A program made the position numbers and the translations under genes. The notes below the pieces were generated by a model, which saw only the letters and a list, made by a program, of their open reading frames with translations, did not search any database and was not told where the DNA came from. From the NCBI GenBank assembly GCA_048595745.1, contig CP184361.1: a DNA stretch of 64,000 nucleotides. One strand, 5' to 3'. Source of the stretch: Aquipseudomonas alcaligenes_A (GTDB lineage Bacteria > Pseudomonadota > Gammaproteobacteria > Pseudomonadales > Pseudomonadaceae). Below, in pieces: positions 51,611 through 60,530 of this stretch. How positions within the stretch are numbered: position 1 is the stretch's first letter; the number at the start of each line of letters is the position of its first letter.

Positions 51611-53086
51611 CTAGGCGTGTCCCTCGGGCCTTGTCTCGGGTGAGGAAAACTCCAGGCAGCCATCCTCGAGGCGGCCGTGGCGCAGCAGGATCAGGTCCAG
51701 CAGGTAGTTCTGGTAGACCTTCCACGGCATGCGGTCGCCCTGGCTGGGCAGCAGGTGGGCGGCGCGCTGGATATAGCCGGACTTGAGGTCGAGGAACGGC
51801 GCCTTACCCACCGTACCGTGCTGGCGCGGCGTTACCTGGCGCTGACCGTGGGCATCCATGTGGCGGATCAGGCGGCACAGGTACTGGCTGGAGAGGTCGG
51901 CTTTGAGCGTCCAGCTGGCGTTGGTGTAGCCGAGGATCATCACCGCGTTGGGCAGGTCGCGCAGCATCAGGCCGCGATAGCCCATGCTCTCGGCGGCGAC
52001 GAAGGGGCGGCCGTCGACCACCAGTTGCAGGCCGCCGAACAGCTGCAGCTCCAGCCCGGTGGCGCTGACGATGGTGTCGGCCGCCAGTTCGCGTCCCGAG
52101 CGCAGCCGTACGCCGCTCTCGGTAAAGGTCTCGATCTCGTCGGTGACCACCTCGGCGTGTCCCTGGCGCAGGGCGGCGAACAGGTCGCCATCGGGAACCG
52201 CGCAGACGCGCTGGTCCCAGGGGTTGTAGCGCGGGCTGAAGTGGCGCATGTCGTAGCCCTCGCCAAGCTGGCGGCGCATCAGGCCGAGCAGCAGGCGCCG
52301 CACCAGGCCCGGGTAGGCCCGCGCCAGGTTGTAGAAGAACATCTGCAGCGCCACGTTGCGCGTGCGCGCCAGACGGTACACCCAGGTCGCCGGCAGCAAC
52401 CGACGCAGCGCTGCCAGCAGGCGGTCGTGCTGTGGCAGGTTGATCACGTAGCTCGGCGAGCGTTGCAGCAGTGTCACCTGGGCCCCCTGGTCGACCAGCG
52501 CCGGCACCAGGGTCACGGCGGTGGCGCCACTGCCGATCACCAGGATGCGCCGGCCGTCGGGGGCGAAGTCCTGCGGCCAGTGCTGCGGGTGAATGAAGGT
52601 GCCGGTAAAGCGTTCGCGGCCTGGGAAGTCCGGCGTGTAACCGGCCTCGTAGCGGTAGTAGCCGGTGCACAGCACCAGCATGCGGCAGCGCAGCTGCACC
52701 GTTTCGGCCTCATCGCCGCGTTGCACCTGCAGGGTCCACAGGGCCTGGGCGCTGTCCCATTCGGCGCGCAGCGCCCGGTGGCGGTAGCGGATCAGGCTGT
52801 CGACGCCATGCTCGCGGGCGGTGTCCTCGATGTAGCGGCGGATCGACGGGCCGTCGGCGATGGCCTGCGGATCGGTCCAGGGGCGGAAGCTGTAGCCGAG
52901 GGTGTACATGTCCGAGTCGGAGCGGATGCCGGGGTAGCGGAACAGGTCCCAGGTGCCACCCAAGGCGGCACGGCTTTCGAGAATGGCCAGGCGCTTGTTC
53001 GGGCACTCGCGCCTGAGGTGGCAGGCGGCGCCGATGCCGGACAGGCCGGCGCCAACGATCAGGACATCCAGGTCTTCGATGGACAT
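51611..53086 (-). CDS. Flavin-containing monooxygenase (Baeyer-Villiger type)
   Basis: A 491-residue class B flavin monooxygenase. An FAD Rossmann motif (IVGAGLSGIGAA) lies at the N-terminus and an NADPH motif (LVIGSGATAV) near residue 185, and between them is the Baeyer-Villiger fingerprint FTGTFIHPQHWP, matching FxGxxxHxxxWP. It uses NADPH and O2 to oxygenate ketones or heteroatoms; the substrate is unknown. MSIEDLDVLIV is chosen as the start because the motif then sits at the normal distance. Confidence 0.85.
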   Translation of the reverse strand: MSIEDLDVLIVGAGLSGIGAACHLRRECPNKRLAILESRAALGGTWDLFRYPGIRSDSDMYTLGYSFRPWTDPQAIADGPSIRRYIEDTAREHGVDSLIRYRHRALRAEWDSAQALWTLQVQRGDEAETVQLRCRMLVLCTGYYRYEAGYTPDFPGRERFTGTFIHPQHWPQDFAPDGRRILVIGSGATAVTLVPALVDQGAQVTLLQRSPSYVINLPQHDRLLAALRRLLPATWVYRLARTRNVALQMFFYNLARAYPGLVRRLLLGLMRRQLGEGYDMRHFSPRYNPWDQRVCAVPDGDLFAALRQGHAEVVTDEIETFTESGVRLRSGRELAADTIVSATGLELQLFGGLQLVVDGRPFVAAESMGYRGLMLRDLPNAVMILGYTNASWTLKADLSSQYLCRLIRHMDAHGQRQVTPRQHGTVGKAPFLDLKSGYIQRAAHLLPSQGDRMPWKVYQNYLLDLILLRHGRLEDGCLEFSSPETRPEGHA

Positions 53087-53196
53087 GCGGGCTCCTCGGG
53101 GCATGGCGGCAGCAGGTCTGCCAGCATGGCACCGGATGCCTTACCTGTGGGAGCCATGGCGAGGGCGAATGCGCCAAACTGGCGACCACCGTGCCA

Positions 53197-53223
53197 TGAA
53201 AAAGGCCCCGCGAGCGGGGCCTT
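53197..53223 (-). terminator. Rho-independent terminator after uraA (minus strand)
   Basis: The stem AAGGCCCCGC / GCGGGGCCTT is followed on the minus strand by a run of T residues (complement of GAAAAA). It lies seven bases after the uraA stop codon and ends the upp-uraA operon. Confidence 0.85.
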
Positions 53224-53229
53224 GGGCGA

Positions 53230-54492
53230 TCAGATCTCGGGATCGATCGGTGGGTGTCTGCGCCACGCGTTGCCGCCCGGCAACAGCAGGTTCAGCGCCA
53301 GGGCGCTGATGGCGCACAGGGAGATGCCGGAGAGGGCAAAGGCCTTGCCGCCAATCACCATGCCGCCGATGCCGAACACCAGGGTTACCGAGACGATCAC
53401 CAGGTTGCGCGCCTCGGACAAGTCCACCTGGTGGCGGATCAGGGTATTCAGGCCGACCACCGCAATGGAGCCGAACAGCAGGCAGAGGATGCCGCCCATC
53501 ACCGGCACCGGAATGGCCTGCAGCGCCGCGCCGAACTTGCCGATGAAGGCCAGGGCAATAGCGAAGATTGCCGCCCAGGTCATCACCTTGGGGTTGAAGC
53601 TCTTGGTCAGCATCACCGCGCCGGTCACTTCGGCGTAGGTGGTGTTGGGCGGGCCGCCGAACAGGCCGGCGGCCGAGGTGGCCAGGCCGTCGCCCAGCAG
53701 GGTGCGATGCAGACCGGGCTTGCGCACGAAGTCCTTGCCGGTGACGGTGCCGACGGCTATTACCCCGCCGATGTGCTCGATGGCCGGTGCCAGCGCTACC
53801 GGCAGCATGTACAGGATGGCGCCGAGGTGGAACTCGGGGGCCATGAAGTTCGGCACCGCCAGCCAGGGCGCGGCGGCAATGGCGCTGGTATCGATCACCC
53901 CGAAGGCCACCGAGAGGAGGCAGCCCACGGCGATACCGGCGAGGATCGGCACCAGGCGGAACAGGCCGCGGCCCAGCACGGCCACCAGCACGGTGGTTAC
54001 CAGGGCAGACATGGAGATGATCATGGCGGTCTGGTAGGGCACCAGCTCGGCGGCGCCGTCACCGGTCTTGCCCATGGCCATGTTCACCGCCACCGGCGAC
54101 AGCGCCAGGCCGATGGAGATCACCACCGGGCCGATCACCACTGGCGGCAGCACGCGGTCGATGAAACCTGGGCCTTTCAGCTTTACGGCCAGGCCGAGGA
54201 AGGTGTAGACGAAGCCGGCGGCAACCACGCCGCCGAGCACCGCCGGCATGCCGAACTCACCTTTGGCGGCGATGATCGGCGCGATAAAGGCGAAGGAGGA
54301 CGCGAGGAACACCGGGACCTGGCGGCCCGTAGCCAGCTGGAACAGCAGGGTACCGATGCCGGCGGTGAACAGCGCCACGTTGGGGTCCATGCCGGTGATC
54401 AGCGGCATCAGCACCAGGGCGCCGAAGGCGACGAACAGCATCTGCGCGCCGGAGAGGATCTGCCGCGGCAGCGGGTCGTTGTACTCGCTCAT
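53230..54492 (-). CDS. uraA: Uracil permease UraA
   Basis: A 420-residue uracil-xanthine permease of the NCS2 family with about 14 helices. The motifs ITGMDPNVALFTAGIGTLLFQ, GPVVISIGLALSP, IEHIGGVIAVGTVTGKDF and GGPPNTTYAEVTGAV are typical; the Glu in helix 8 and the helix 10 acid residue are in place. It imports uracil with protons. It starts two bases after upp, so both are salvaged from one message. Confidence 0.93.
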   Translation of the reverse strand: MSEYNDPLPRQILSGAQMLFVAFGALVLMPLITGMDPNVALFTAGIGTLLFQLATGRQVPVFLASSFAFIAPIIAAKGEFGMPAVLGGVVAAGFVYTFLGLAVKLKGPGFIDRVLPPVVIGPVVISIGLALSPVAVNMAMGKTGDGAAELVPYQTAMIISMSALVTTVLVAVLGRGLFRLVPILAGIAVGCLLSVAFGVIDTSAIAAAPWLAVPNFMAPEFHLGAILYMLPVALAPAIEHIGGVIAVGTVTGKDFVRKPGLHRTLLGDGLATSAAGLFGGPPNTTYAEVTGAVMLTKSFNPKVMTWAAIFAIALAFIGKFGAALQAIPVPVMGGILCLLFGSIAVVGLNTLIRHQVDLSEARNLVIVSVTLVFGIGGMVIGGKAFALSGISLCAISALALNLLLPGGNAWRRHPPIDPEI

Positions 54493-54494
54493 GC

Positions 54495-55133
54495 TCAGGC
54501 GTCCTTCTGCTTGGTGCCGAAAATCTTGTCGCCGGCATCACCGAGGCCGGGAATGATGTAGCCGTGCTCGTTCAGGCACTGGTCGATGGAGGCGGTGTAG
54601 ATGATCACGTCCGGGTGCGCGTCCTCGACCTTCTGGATGCCCTCTGGCGCGGCGACCAGCACCATGGCGCGGATTTCCTTGCAGCCAGCCTTTTTCAGCA
54701 GGTCGATGGTCGCGACCAGCGAGCCGCCGGTGGCCAGCATCGGGTCGACGATCAGCGCCAGGCGCTCGTCGATTTCCGGCGCCAGTTTTTCCAGGTAGGT
54801 GTGCGCCTGCAGGGTCTCTTCGTTGCGCGCGATGCCCACCGCGCTGACCTTGGCGCCCGGCACCAGGCTGAGCACGCCGTCGAGCATGCCGATGCCGGCA
54901 CGCAGGATGGGCACCACGGTGATCTTTTTGCCGGCGATCTTCTCCACCTGCACCGGTCCGGCCCAGCCCTGGATCTCGTAGCTCTCCAGCGGCAGGTCGT
55001 TGGTGGCCTCGTAGGTCAGCAGGGCGCCCACCTCCTGGGCCAGTTCGCGAAAGTTCTTGGTGCTGATGTCGGCGCGACGCATCAGACCGATCTTGTGGCG
55101 GATCAGCGGGTGGCGGATCTCACGGATGGGCAT
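54495..55133 (-). CDS. upp: Uracil phosphoribosyltransferase
   Basis: A 212-residue enzyme that makes UMP from uracil and PRPP. The PRPP-binding loop is LIVDPMLATGGSLVATID, and IVPILRAGIGMLDGVL and YIIPGLGDAGDKIFGT are conserved. It is the first gene of the upp-uraA operon and is divergent from hpt. An inverted repeat lies in the divergent region. Confidence 0.95.
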   Translation of the reverse strand: MPIREIRHPLIRHKIGLMRRADISTKNFRELAQEVGALLTYEATNDLPLESYEIQGWAGPVQVEKIAGKKITVVPILRAGIGMLDGVLSLVPGAKVSAVGIARNEETLQAHTYLEKLAPEIDERLALIVDPMLATGGSLVATIDLLKKAGCKEIRAMVLVAAPEGIQKVEDAHPDVIIYTASIDQCLNEHGYIIPGLGDAGDKIFGTKQKDA

Positions 55134-55195
55134 GCGGGGGTCTCCGGAGGGGGAAGAAAATTCTGGCTAGAGTAAAGCACTGGTAATGCCGGCCA

Positions 55196-55219
55196 TAAAC
55201 CGCGCAGTTTAACGGTTTA
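55196..55219. promoter_or_regulatory. Inverted repeat in the upp/hpt divergent region
   Basis: TAAACCG-N10-CGGTTTA is a perfect 7-bp inverted repeat within the 199-base gap. It could be a shared operator for the two purine/pyrimidine salvage genes, but no matching regulator is seen. Confidence 0.45.
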
Positions 55220-55332
55220 GCTGTTTGATTGGTCAGAAAATCTGCCGCCGGACTTGCCCTGACGCGTCCATCTGAGTACCTTTGCCGGCCATTTTTTGAC
55301 CAGACCATCGATCCCCTTTTCCGGAGCACGCC

Positions 55333-55890
55333 ATGTCCGCCGATCTCGCCCACATCCGCCAAGTCATGGCCGAAGCCGATTGCCTGTTCACCGAGGCCCA
55401 GGTCGAGGCCGCCATCGAGCAGGTCGGCGCCGCCATCTGCGCCGAGATGGCCGAACGCAACCCGGTGGTGTTCTGCGTGATGAACGGCGGCCTGATCTTC
55501 GCCGGCAAACTGCTGCCCAAGCTGAATTTCCCGCTGGAGCTTTCTTACCTGCACGCCACCCGCTACCGCAGCGAAACCACCGGCGGTGAACTGTTCTGGA
55601 AGGCCAAGCCGGAAATTTCCTTCATCGACCGCGAAGTGCTGATCATCGATGACATCCTCGACGAGGGTCACACCCTGTCGGCCATCATCGAGTTCTGCAA
55701 GCACGCCGGCGCCAGCGCCGTGCACACCGCCGTGCTGATCGACAAGGACCACGACCGCAAAGCCCGTCCGGACCTCAAGGCCGATTACGTCGGCCTGTCC
55801 TGCGAAGATCGCTTCATCTTCGGTTACGGCATGGACTACAAGGGCTACTGGCGCAACGCCGCCGGTATCTACGCGGTAAAAGGCCTGTAA
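55333..55890 (+). CDS. hpt: Hypoxanthine-guanine phosphoribosyltransferase
   Basis: A 185-residue purine salvage enzyme that forms IMP or GMP with PRPP. The PRPP loop is EVLIIDDILDEGHTLS, with HATRYRSETTGG as the flexible loop and VFCVMNGGLIFAGKLL near the N-terminus. GGAG lies eight bases before the ATG. The WbuC cupin gene begins immediately after its stop. Confidence 0.92.
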   Translation: MSADLAHIRQVMAEADCLFTEAQVEAAIEQVGAAICAEMAERNPVVFCVMNGGLIFAGKLLPKLNFPLELSYLHATRYRSETTGGELFWKAKPEISFIDREVLIIDDILDEGHTLSAIIEFCKHAGASAVHTAVLIDKDHDRKARPDLKADYVGLSCEDRFIFGYGMDYKGYWRNAAGIYAVKGL

Positions 55891-56367
55891 GTGCGCGCGC
55901 CGGCCTTTCTCGACCGCGCTTTGTTCGCCGAGCTGGCGGGCAAGGCGGGGCAGAGCCCGCGCCGGCGTGCCCACCACAACCTGCACGAGATGAGCGAGCC
56001 CTGCCACCGCCTGGCGGTGGGGCTGCAGCCCGATACCTACATTCCTCCCCATCGCCACCTGTGCGCCGGCAAGGCCGAAACCCTGCTGGTGCTGCAGGGC
56101 CGCATTGGCCTGTTGCTGTTCGGCGAGGACGGCGCCCTTGAGCAGGTCCGCCTGCTCGAGGCCGGCGGCGACTGCCTCGGTGTCGATCTGTCGCCCGGCC
56201 AGTTCCATGCCCTGGTGGTACTGCAGCCGGACAGCATCCTCTTCGAATGCAAGGCCGGGCCCTACCGGCCGCTGGTCGAGGCCGAACAGGCCGCCTGGGC
56301 GCCGCGCGAGGGCGAAGCCGGCGCGGCTGACTACCTGGTCTGGATGAAGTCGCACTTCGCCGCCTGA
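55891..56367 (+). CDS. WbuC family cupin-fold protein
   Basis: A 158-residue protein with a cupin fold: LQPDTYIPPHRHLCAGKAETLLVLQGRIGLLLF holds His-x-His and Glu for metal binding (quoted in part as PHRH and ETLLVL), and SPGQFHALVVL is the second cupin motif. It matches the WbuC cupin-fold metalloproteins, whose function is unclear. The GTG start directly adjoins the hpt stop codon, so translation is probably coupled. Confidence 0.8.
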   Translation: MRAPAFLDRALFAELAGKAGQSPRRRAHHNLHEMSEPCHRLAVGLQPDTYIPPHRHLCAGKAETLLVLQGRIGLLLFGEDGALEQVRLLEAGGDCLGVDLSPGQFHALVVLQPDSILFECKAGPYRPLVEAEQAAWAPREGEAGAADYLVWMKSHFAA

Positions 56368-56454
56368 ACAGGCACCTTTAGTCGCGTTGAGCGTCGCACT
56401 GGGCGCAGGTAAACTGCCGGCCCCGTGTAAGTCCGCTACGAGCTGGAGTGCGTG

Positions 56455-56742
56455 ATGCGTAAAGACAAGAAACAGGTGATTGGCGAAGAGATCAGCGACG
56501 ATTCGATCCGTCTCTTCCTGGGCGTTGAGCCCGCCGACGATACGCCGCCGTCTCTGCACAAGCTGGTCAAGGCCTACCGCAGCCTGCGCATCGACGATTT
56601 CGAGAAGTTCCTGACCTTCTTCAAGGACGCCGGCTACGACCTGGACGCCAAGGACGCCAAGGGCAACGATTTCATCGCTCTGATTCAGGACCAGCGCCTG
56701 GCCGAACCCTATATTGAAGCGGTAAAAGCGGCGAAAGCCTGA
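56455..56742 (+). CDS. PA4642-like small conserved protein
   Basis: A 95-residue acidic, soluble protein beginning MRKDKKQVIGEEI, which I recall as PA4642 of P. aeruginosa. It is helical (SLHKLVKAYRSLRIDDFEKFLTFFKDAG) and ends with YIEAVKAAKA. Function unknown. ATG 56455 is used; GTG 56452 is in frame and one codon upstream. Confidence 0.75.
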   Translation: MRKDKKQVIGEEISDDSIRLFLGVEPADDTPPSLHKLVKAYRSLRIDDFEKFLTFFKDAGYDLDAKDAKGNDFIALIQDQRLAEPYIEAVKAAKA

Positions 56743-57111
56743 CACGTCGTAGAAAAAGTGACCGTCCGACGGGGTTGGTGCATTTTTTGCGACTGAATCA
56801 GCGGCATTAGTGGTATTGTGCGCGCCGAAAACTTCCCGCCCGAGTGCCCTGCAGGCCTCGGCGCGCAGGGCTTGAGGCCTGTGCAGGGTGGCTTCGCCGC
56901 CGCGACGAATTGAAGAATTGAACGCACGGATTGCCCACAGGCGAAACGTGCCGGACGAGGTAGCTCGGTGTCTGTCAGGCCAAATCATCGGCCACGGCGC
57001 CAGCCCTCCGAAGCTCCAGACACCCGTCTGGCTGTCAGTGATTAGACGCCGATGCGCGGCTCAAAAGGCCGATGTCAGCGGTTTGGTACTGCAGATCTTG
57101 GAGAAGCGTTA
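56743..57111 (+). promoter_or_regulatory. Long structured leader region before mqo
   Basis: A 369-base gap with no credible gene. It includes a stem of CCCTGCAGGCCTC with GAGGCCT-GT-GCAGGG (56847-56888), a perfect 6-bp hairpin CCAGAC-ACCC-GTCTGG (57016-57031) and a GGAG ribosome site just before the mqo ATG. No confident promoter hexamers or recognised riboswitch was found. Confidence 0.5.
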
Positions 57112-58596
57112 ATGACGCAAGTCAATCACGAAACTGTGGATGTGCTGCTGGTCGGCGCCGGCATCATGAGCGCCACCCTGGCGGTGCTGCTCAAGGAACT
57201 GGACCCGAGCCTCAAGCTGGAGATCGCCGAGCTGCGTTCTTCGGGCGCCATCGAGAGCTCCAACCCGTGGAACAACGCGGGTACCGGCCACGCCGGCCTC
57301 TGCGAGTTGAACTACACGCCGCAGGCGGCGGACGGCTCGATCGACATCAAGAAGGCCGTGCAGATCAACGCCCAGTTCGAGGTCTCCAAGCAGTTCTGGT
57401 CGCACCTGGCCGGCAAGGAAGGCTTTGGCTCGCCGCGCAACTTCATCAATCCGGTGCCGCACCTGAGCTTTGTCCGTGGTGAGAAGGATGTCGGCTTCCT
57501 CAAGAAGCGTCATGAGCTGCTCAAGCAGCACCATGCCTTCGAAGGCATGGAGTACACCGAAGACAGGGCTGTGATGGCCGAGTGGATTCCGCTGATGATG
57601 GCTGGCCGCGATGCCAGCGAGCGCATCGCCGCCACCCGTTCCCGCAACGGTACCGACGTCAACTTCGGCGCCCTGACCAACCAGTTGCTGCAGTTCCTGT
57701 CCACCCAGGGCGGCATCACCATCAGTTACAGCCAGAAGGTCACCGACCTGTCGCGCAGCGCCCAGGGCTGGACCGCGCAGGTGAAGAACACCAAGAGCGG
57801 CGAGCAGCGCGAGATCCACGCGCGCTTCGTCTTCCTCGGCGCCGGTGGCGGTGCGCTGCCGCTGCTGCAGATGTCCGGCATTCCGGAAGGCAAGGGTTTC
57901 GGCGGCTTCCCGGTCAGCGGCCAGTGGCTGCGTTGCGACAACCCGGAAGTGGTCAAGCAGCACCAGGCCAAGGTCTACAGCCAGGCCGAAGTGGGCGCGC
58001 CGCCCATGTCCGTGCCGCACCTGGACACCCGTGTGGTGGATGGCAAGACCTCGCTGCTGTTCGGCCCCTACGCCGGCTTCACCACCAAGTTCCTCAAGTA
58101 CGGCTCGTTCCTCGACCTGCCGCTGTCGGTACGTCCGAGCAACATCGGCCCGATGCTGGCCGTGGCGCGCGACAACTTTGACCTGACCCGCTACCTGATC
58201 AAGGAAGTGCTGCAGTCGCCGGAACAGCGCCTGGACGCCCTGCGCAAGTTCTACCCGAACCTGAACCCGGCCGACTGGCGCCTGGAGATTGCCGGTCAGC
58301 GCGTGCAGATCATCAAGAAGGACGCCAAGAAGGGCGGCATCCTGCAGTTCGGTACCGAACTGGTGGCGGCCGAGGACGGCTCCATCGCCGCGCTGCTGGG
58401 CGCTTCGCCGGGTGCTTCGGTGACTGTTTCGATCATGCTCAACCTGATTGAGCGCTGCTTCGCCGACAAGGCCAAGGGCGAGTGGGCGGCCAAGCTCAAG
58501 GAGATCTTCCCGGCCCGCGAAAAGGTGCTGGAAGAGGATGCCGCGCTGTATCGCGAAGTCGCCGAGCAGACCAGCAAGGCGCTGCAGCTGGCCTGA
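57112..58596 (+). CDS. mqo: Malate:quinone oxidoreductase
   Basis: A 494-residue FAD-linked membrane-associated enzyme oxidising malate to oxaloacetate with electron transfer to quinone. The N-terminal FAD motif is VLLVGAGIMSATLAVLL, followed by SSNPWNNAGTGHAGLCELNYTP (parts of the family signature), and the C-terminal LLGASPGASVTVSIML. It functions in the TCA cycle and respiration. GGAG lies ahead of the ATG. The order with PA4642-like and hpt agrees with PAO1 mqoB. Confidence 0.92.
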   Translation: MTQVNHETVDVLLVGAGIMSATLAVLLKELDPSLKLEIAELRSSGAIESSNPWNNAGTGHAGLCELNYTPQAADGSIDIKKAVQINAQFEVSKQFWSHLAGKEGFGSPRNFINPVPHLSFVRGEKDVGFLKKRHELLKQHHAFEGMEYTEDRAVMAEWIPLMMAGRDASERIAATRSRNGTDVNFGALTNQLLQFLSTQGGITISYSQKVTDLSRSAQGWTAQVKNTKSGEQREIHARFVFLGAGGGALPLLQMSGIPEGKGFGGFPVSGQWLRCDNPEVVKQHQAKVYSQAEVGAPPMSVPHLDTRVVDGKTSLLFGPYAGFTTKFLKYGSFLDLPLSVRPSNIGPMLAVARDNFDLTRYLIKEVLQSPEQRLDALRKFYPNLNPADWRLEIAGQRVQIIKKDAKKGGILQFGTELVAAEDGSIAALLGASPGASVTVSIMLNLIERCFADKAKGEWAAKLKEIFPAREKVLEEDAALYREVAEQTSKALQLA

Positions 58597-58612
58597 CAGG
58601 TCCGCAGACAGC

Positions 58613-58635
58613 AAAGCCGCCCTCGGGCGGCTTTT
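58613..58635 (+). terminator. Rho-independent terminator after mqo
   Basis: AAAGCCGCCC / GGGCGGCTTT with a 2-base gap and a T-run, 16 bases after the mqo stop. Confidence 0.88.
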
Positions 58636-58648
58636 TCATGCCTGGCGT

Positions 58649-58882
58649 TCAGGCCGCCAGGGCGGGGCGCGGTCGCTTGCCGATGTGCCGCGGCGCCACC
58701 ATGGCCTCCAGCGGCAAGGTCTGGCCCAGCCACTGGTTGCGCAGTTCGTGCACTTCCACCCAGCCTACTTCGCCGGGCAGCTCGCGGGCCTCGCGCAAGG
58801 CGCGGCAGGTGCCCATGGCATCCAGCAGGGCGTAGCGACGCATCCGTGCGCGCGGGGTCAGCAGGGACCAGAGACTCATCAT
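58649..58882 (-). CDS. Small hypothetical protein (PA4639-like)
   Basis: A 77-residue basic protein beginning MMSLWSLLTPRARMRRYALLD. The ATG at 58882 has GGAGGA eight bases upstream, which decides the start; the frame stays open to 59053 but that region holds no ribosome site. The sequence HELRNQWLGQTLPLEA is seen in relatives in pseudomonads, as I recall for PA4639. Function unknown. It is divergent from the YajG lipoprotein gene. Confidence 0.65.
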   Translation of the reverse strand: MMSLWSLLTPRARMRRYALLDAMGTCRALREARELPGEVGWVEVHELRNQWLGQTLPLEAMVAPRHIGKRPRPALAA

Positions 58883-59041
58883 CGATACATTCCTCCACAG
58901 GTGCGCCAGTGTTATCGCACGGGGCGGTGACAGCGCGATGACAGGAACCTGCCTGGCGCCACAGCGGTCGGAAAGACAGTCGGCAGGCCGCTGGGTATAC
59001 TGCCGGCCATTTTCCGTTGCCTTCTTTTCTGGAGATCGCTC

Positions 59042-59629
59042 ATGAAGAAACACCTGCTGTTCGGTCTGCTAGCCGTACTCGGCGCCAGCCTCGTTGGTTG
59101 CGCCCACAGCCCGCAGCAACTGCGTCCGCAGCCGAAGCTCAACGCGCCGCTGGTGGCCGTTGGCCAGGGCCAGCCGGTGGTGGTGCGGGTGGTGGACGGT
59201 CGCCAGTCGCCGGTACTCGGTACCCGTGGTGGCCTATATCCGGAGACCAGCAACATCAGCGTACAGGGCCAGGACATTCTGCCGCGCCTGCAGGCCGAGG
59301 CCGAGGCGGCGGTGCGCCTGCTCGGCTTCACCCCAAGCCCGAACGCCTACAACGCGCCGCAGCTGACCCTGACCCTGGCGGACCTCAAGTACCAATCGCC
59401 TAAGGAAGGCATGTATGTCACCGAGGCCGACATCAGTGCCACCTTCCGTGCCGATGTGCAGAACAGCAACCGTCGCTACAGCGGCCGCTATGGTGCCTCG
59501 CTGAATCAGCGCTTCGGCATGGCGCCGAATCAGGAGACCAATACCAAGCTGGTCAGCGATGTGCTCAGTGATGCCCTGACCCGTGCCTTCAAGGACCCGA
59601 CCATTGGCCAGCTGCTCGGCCAGCAGTAA
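59042..59629 (+). CDS. YajG family lipoprotein
   Basis: A 195-residue outer-membrane lipoprotein with lipobox LVGC (signal peptide MKKHLLFGLLAVLGASLVG/C). The YajG fold is shown by VVRVVDGRQSPVLGTRGGLYP and VTEADISATFRADVQ. The residue after Cys is Ala, which favours outer-membrane sorting. Function unknown. GGAG precedes the ATG and a bidirectional terminator follows. Confidence 0.85.
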   Translation: MKKHLLFGLLAVLGASLVGCAHSPQQLRPQPKLNAPLVAVGQGQPVVVRVVDGRQSPVLGTRGGLYPETSNISVQGQDILPRLQAEAEAAVRLLGFTPSPNAYNAPQLTLTLADLKYQSPKEGMYVTEADISATFRADVQNSNRRYSGRYGASLNQRFGMAPNQETNTKLVSDVLSDALTRAFKDPTIGQLLGQQ

Positions 59630-59644
59630 CTCCACTCGCCATGA

Positions 59645-59672
59645 AAAAGCCCGGCCAGTGCCGGGCTTTTTT
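59645..59672. terminator. Bidirectional terminator after the lipoprotein gene
   Basis: AAAAGCCCGG / CCGGGCTTTT with a 6-base loop and T-runs on both strands. It serves the lipoprotein gene and the convergent small acidic gene. Confidence 0.88.
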
Positions 59673-59692
59673 ATGCGTGGCGCGCGCTGGAT

Positions 59693-59899
59693 TCAGGCCG
59701 CTTCGGCATAGAGTTCGGGCAGGCTGAAACCGGTGCGTTCGTCGATGTCCGGCAGGTCATAGTGTTCATGGCCGCCCAGTGCGCAGTACACCAGCCAGTG
59801 GTGGTCTTGTACGTTGAAGGAGAGTTCGTCTACCAGAGCTTCCACCTCCTCCAGCGAGTCGATCAGATAGTCGCGGTCTACAGGTTGCGGGTTGAGCAT
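59693..59899 (-). CDS. Small acidic hypothetical protein
   Basis: A 68-residue acidic protein (MLNPQPVDRDYLIDSLEEVE) with a predicted helix and a WLVYCALGGHEHYDLP segment. GGAGG lies at a good distance before the ATG. I do not recognise a family or function. An inverted repeat lies 40 bases upstream. Confidence 0.6.
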   Translation of the reverse strand: MLNPQPVDRDYLIDSLEEVEALVDELSFNVQDHHWLVYCALGGHEHYDLPDIDERTGFSLPELYAEAA

Positions 59900-60242
59900 G
59901 GCGGTTCCTCCGCTGTTGTGAATGTCGCTCCGTCACGGCAGTGACTTTTGAGTCACTAAAAGGAGAATCAAACCCTAGGCCAGGAAAATGACCGTTTTTA
60001 GATGTATTGGTGATAACTCGGCTCGTTCGTCGGAAACGGAATTTATAACCGAGCGCTTTTCAGTAGACTGCCGCCCCGCAACGAAGGGCCTTGGGCTCAA
60101 CTGAAGCGTTGCGTTGCCTGCTTTTGGTGCGCCGACGAATGGCGTTAACCGCAGGGTAAGGCGTCGCAGTGACTGCTGCCTGTTTTCGGTGCTGGTCTTT
60201 TCCTGTTGGTGGTGCACAACCCTGGCTGTCGAGGTGATTCGC
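59900..60242. other. Gap between small acidic gene and membrane protein gene
   Basis: A 343-base gap. It holds a 7-bp inverted repeat AGTGACT-tttg-AGTCACT (59940-59957) upstream of the minus-strand gene, and TATAAC (60045-60050) as a possible -10 without a clear -35. No gene is supported. Confidence 0.5.
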
Positions 60243-60530
60243 GTGTCCCTGCAGTACTTCTGGTCCCTGTTCTCGAGCTATCCCGGGCAAGTGGTCAACG
60301 GTCTGGCTCTGTTCTTTGCCGTGGCTGGCAGCTGGCTGCTACTGGCGACCCGTCTGCGCGAGCTGCGTGCCTACGCTCGTCTGGCCGGTGAAAGTGAACT
60401 GGAAGAGATCGGCGAGGAGGCCTCGCTGCTGGACGAGCCGACCCTGCGTATCAACCGGTTCTTCTACCTCTTCGGCGGCGCTACCCTGAGTGCCGCGCTG
60501 CTGCTGTCCTGGTTCAGCACCCGCCTGTAA
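60243..60530 (+). CDS. Small two-helix membrane protein
   Basis: A 95-residue protein with two hydrophobic segments (VVNGLALFFAVAGSWLLLAT and FYLFGGATLSAALLLSWF) around an acidic middle with GESELEEIGEEAS. The GTG at 60243 has GAGG eight bases upstream; the frame is open to 60114 with no better site. I recall a similar gene in P. aeruginosa (PA4636). Function unknown. It is the last gene with core-genome character before the AT-rich gap. Confidence 0.6.
   Translation: MSLQYFWSLFSSYPGQVVNGLALFFAVAGSWLLLATRLRELRAYARLAGESELEEIGEEASLLDEPTLRINRFFYLFGGATLSAALLLSWFSTRL

Noticed and set aside
51677..53638. A 653-residue plus-strand frame opposite the monooxygenase and uraA
   Set aside because: It is a shadow of two genes on the other strand with no recognisable domain.
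56787..56819. A sigma-70 promoter TTGCGA / TATTGT before mqo
   Set aside because: The spacer is 21 bases and the hexamers are weak, so it cannot be supported.
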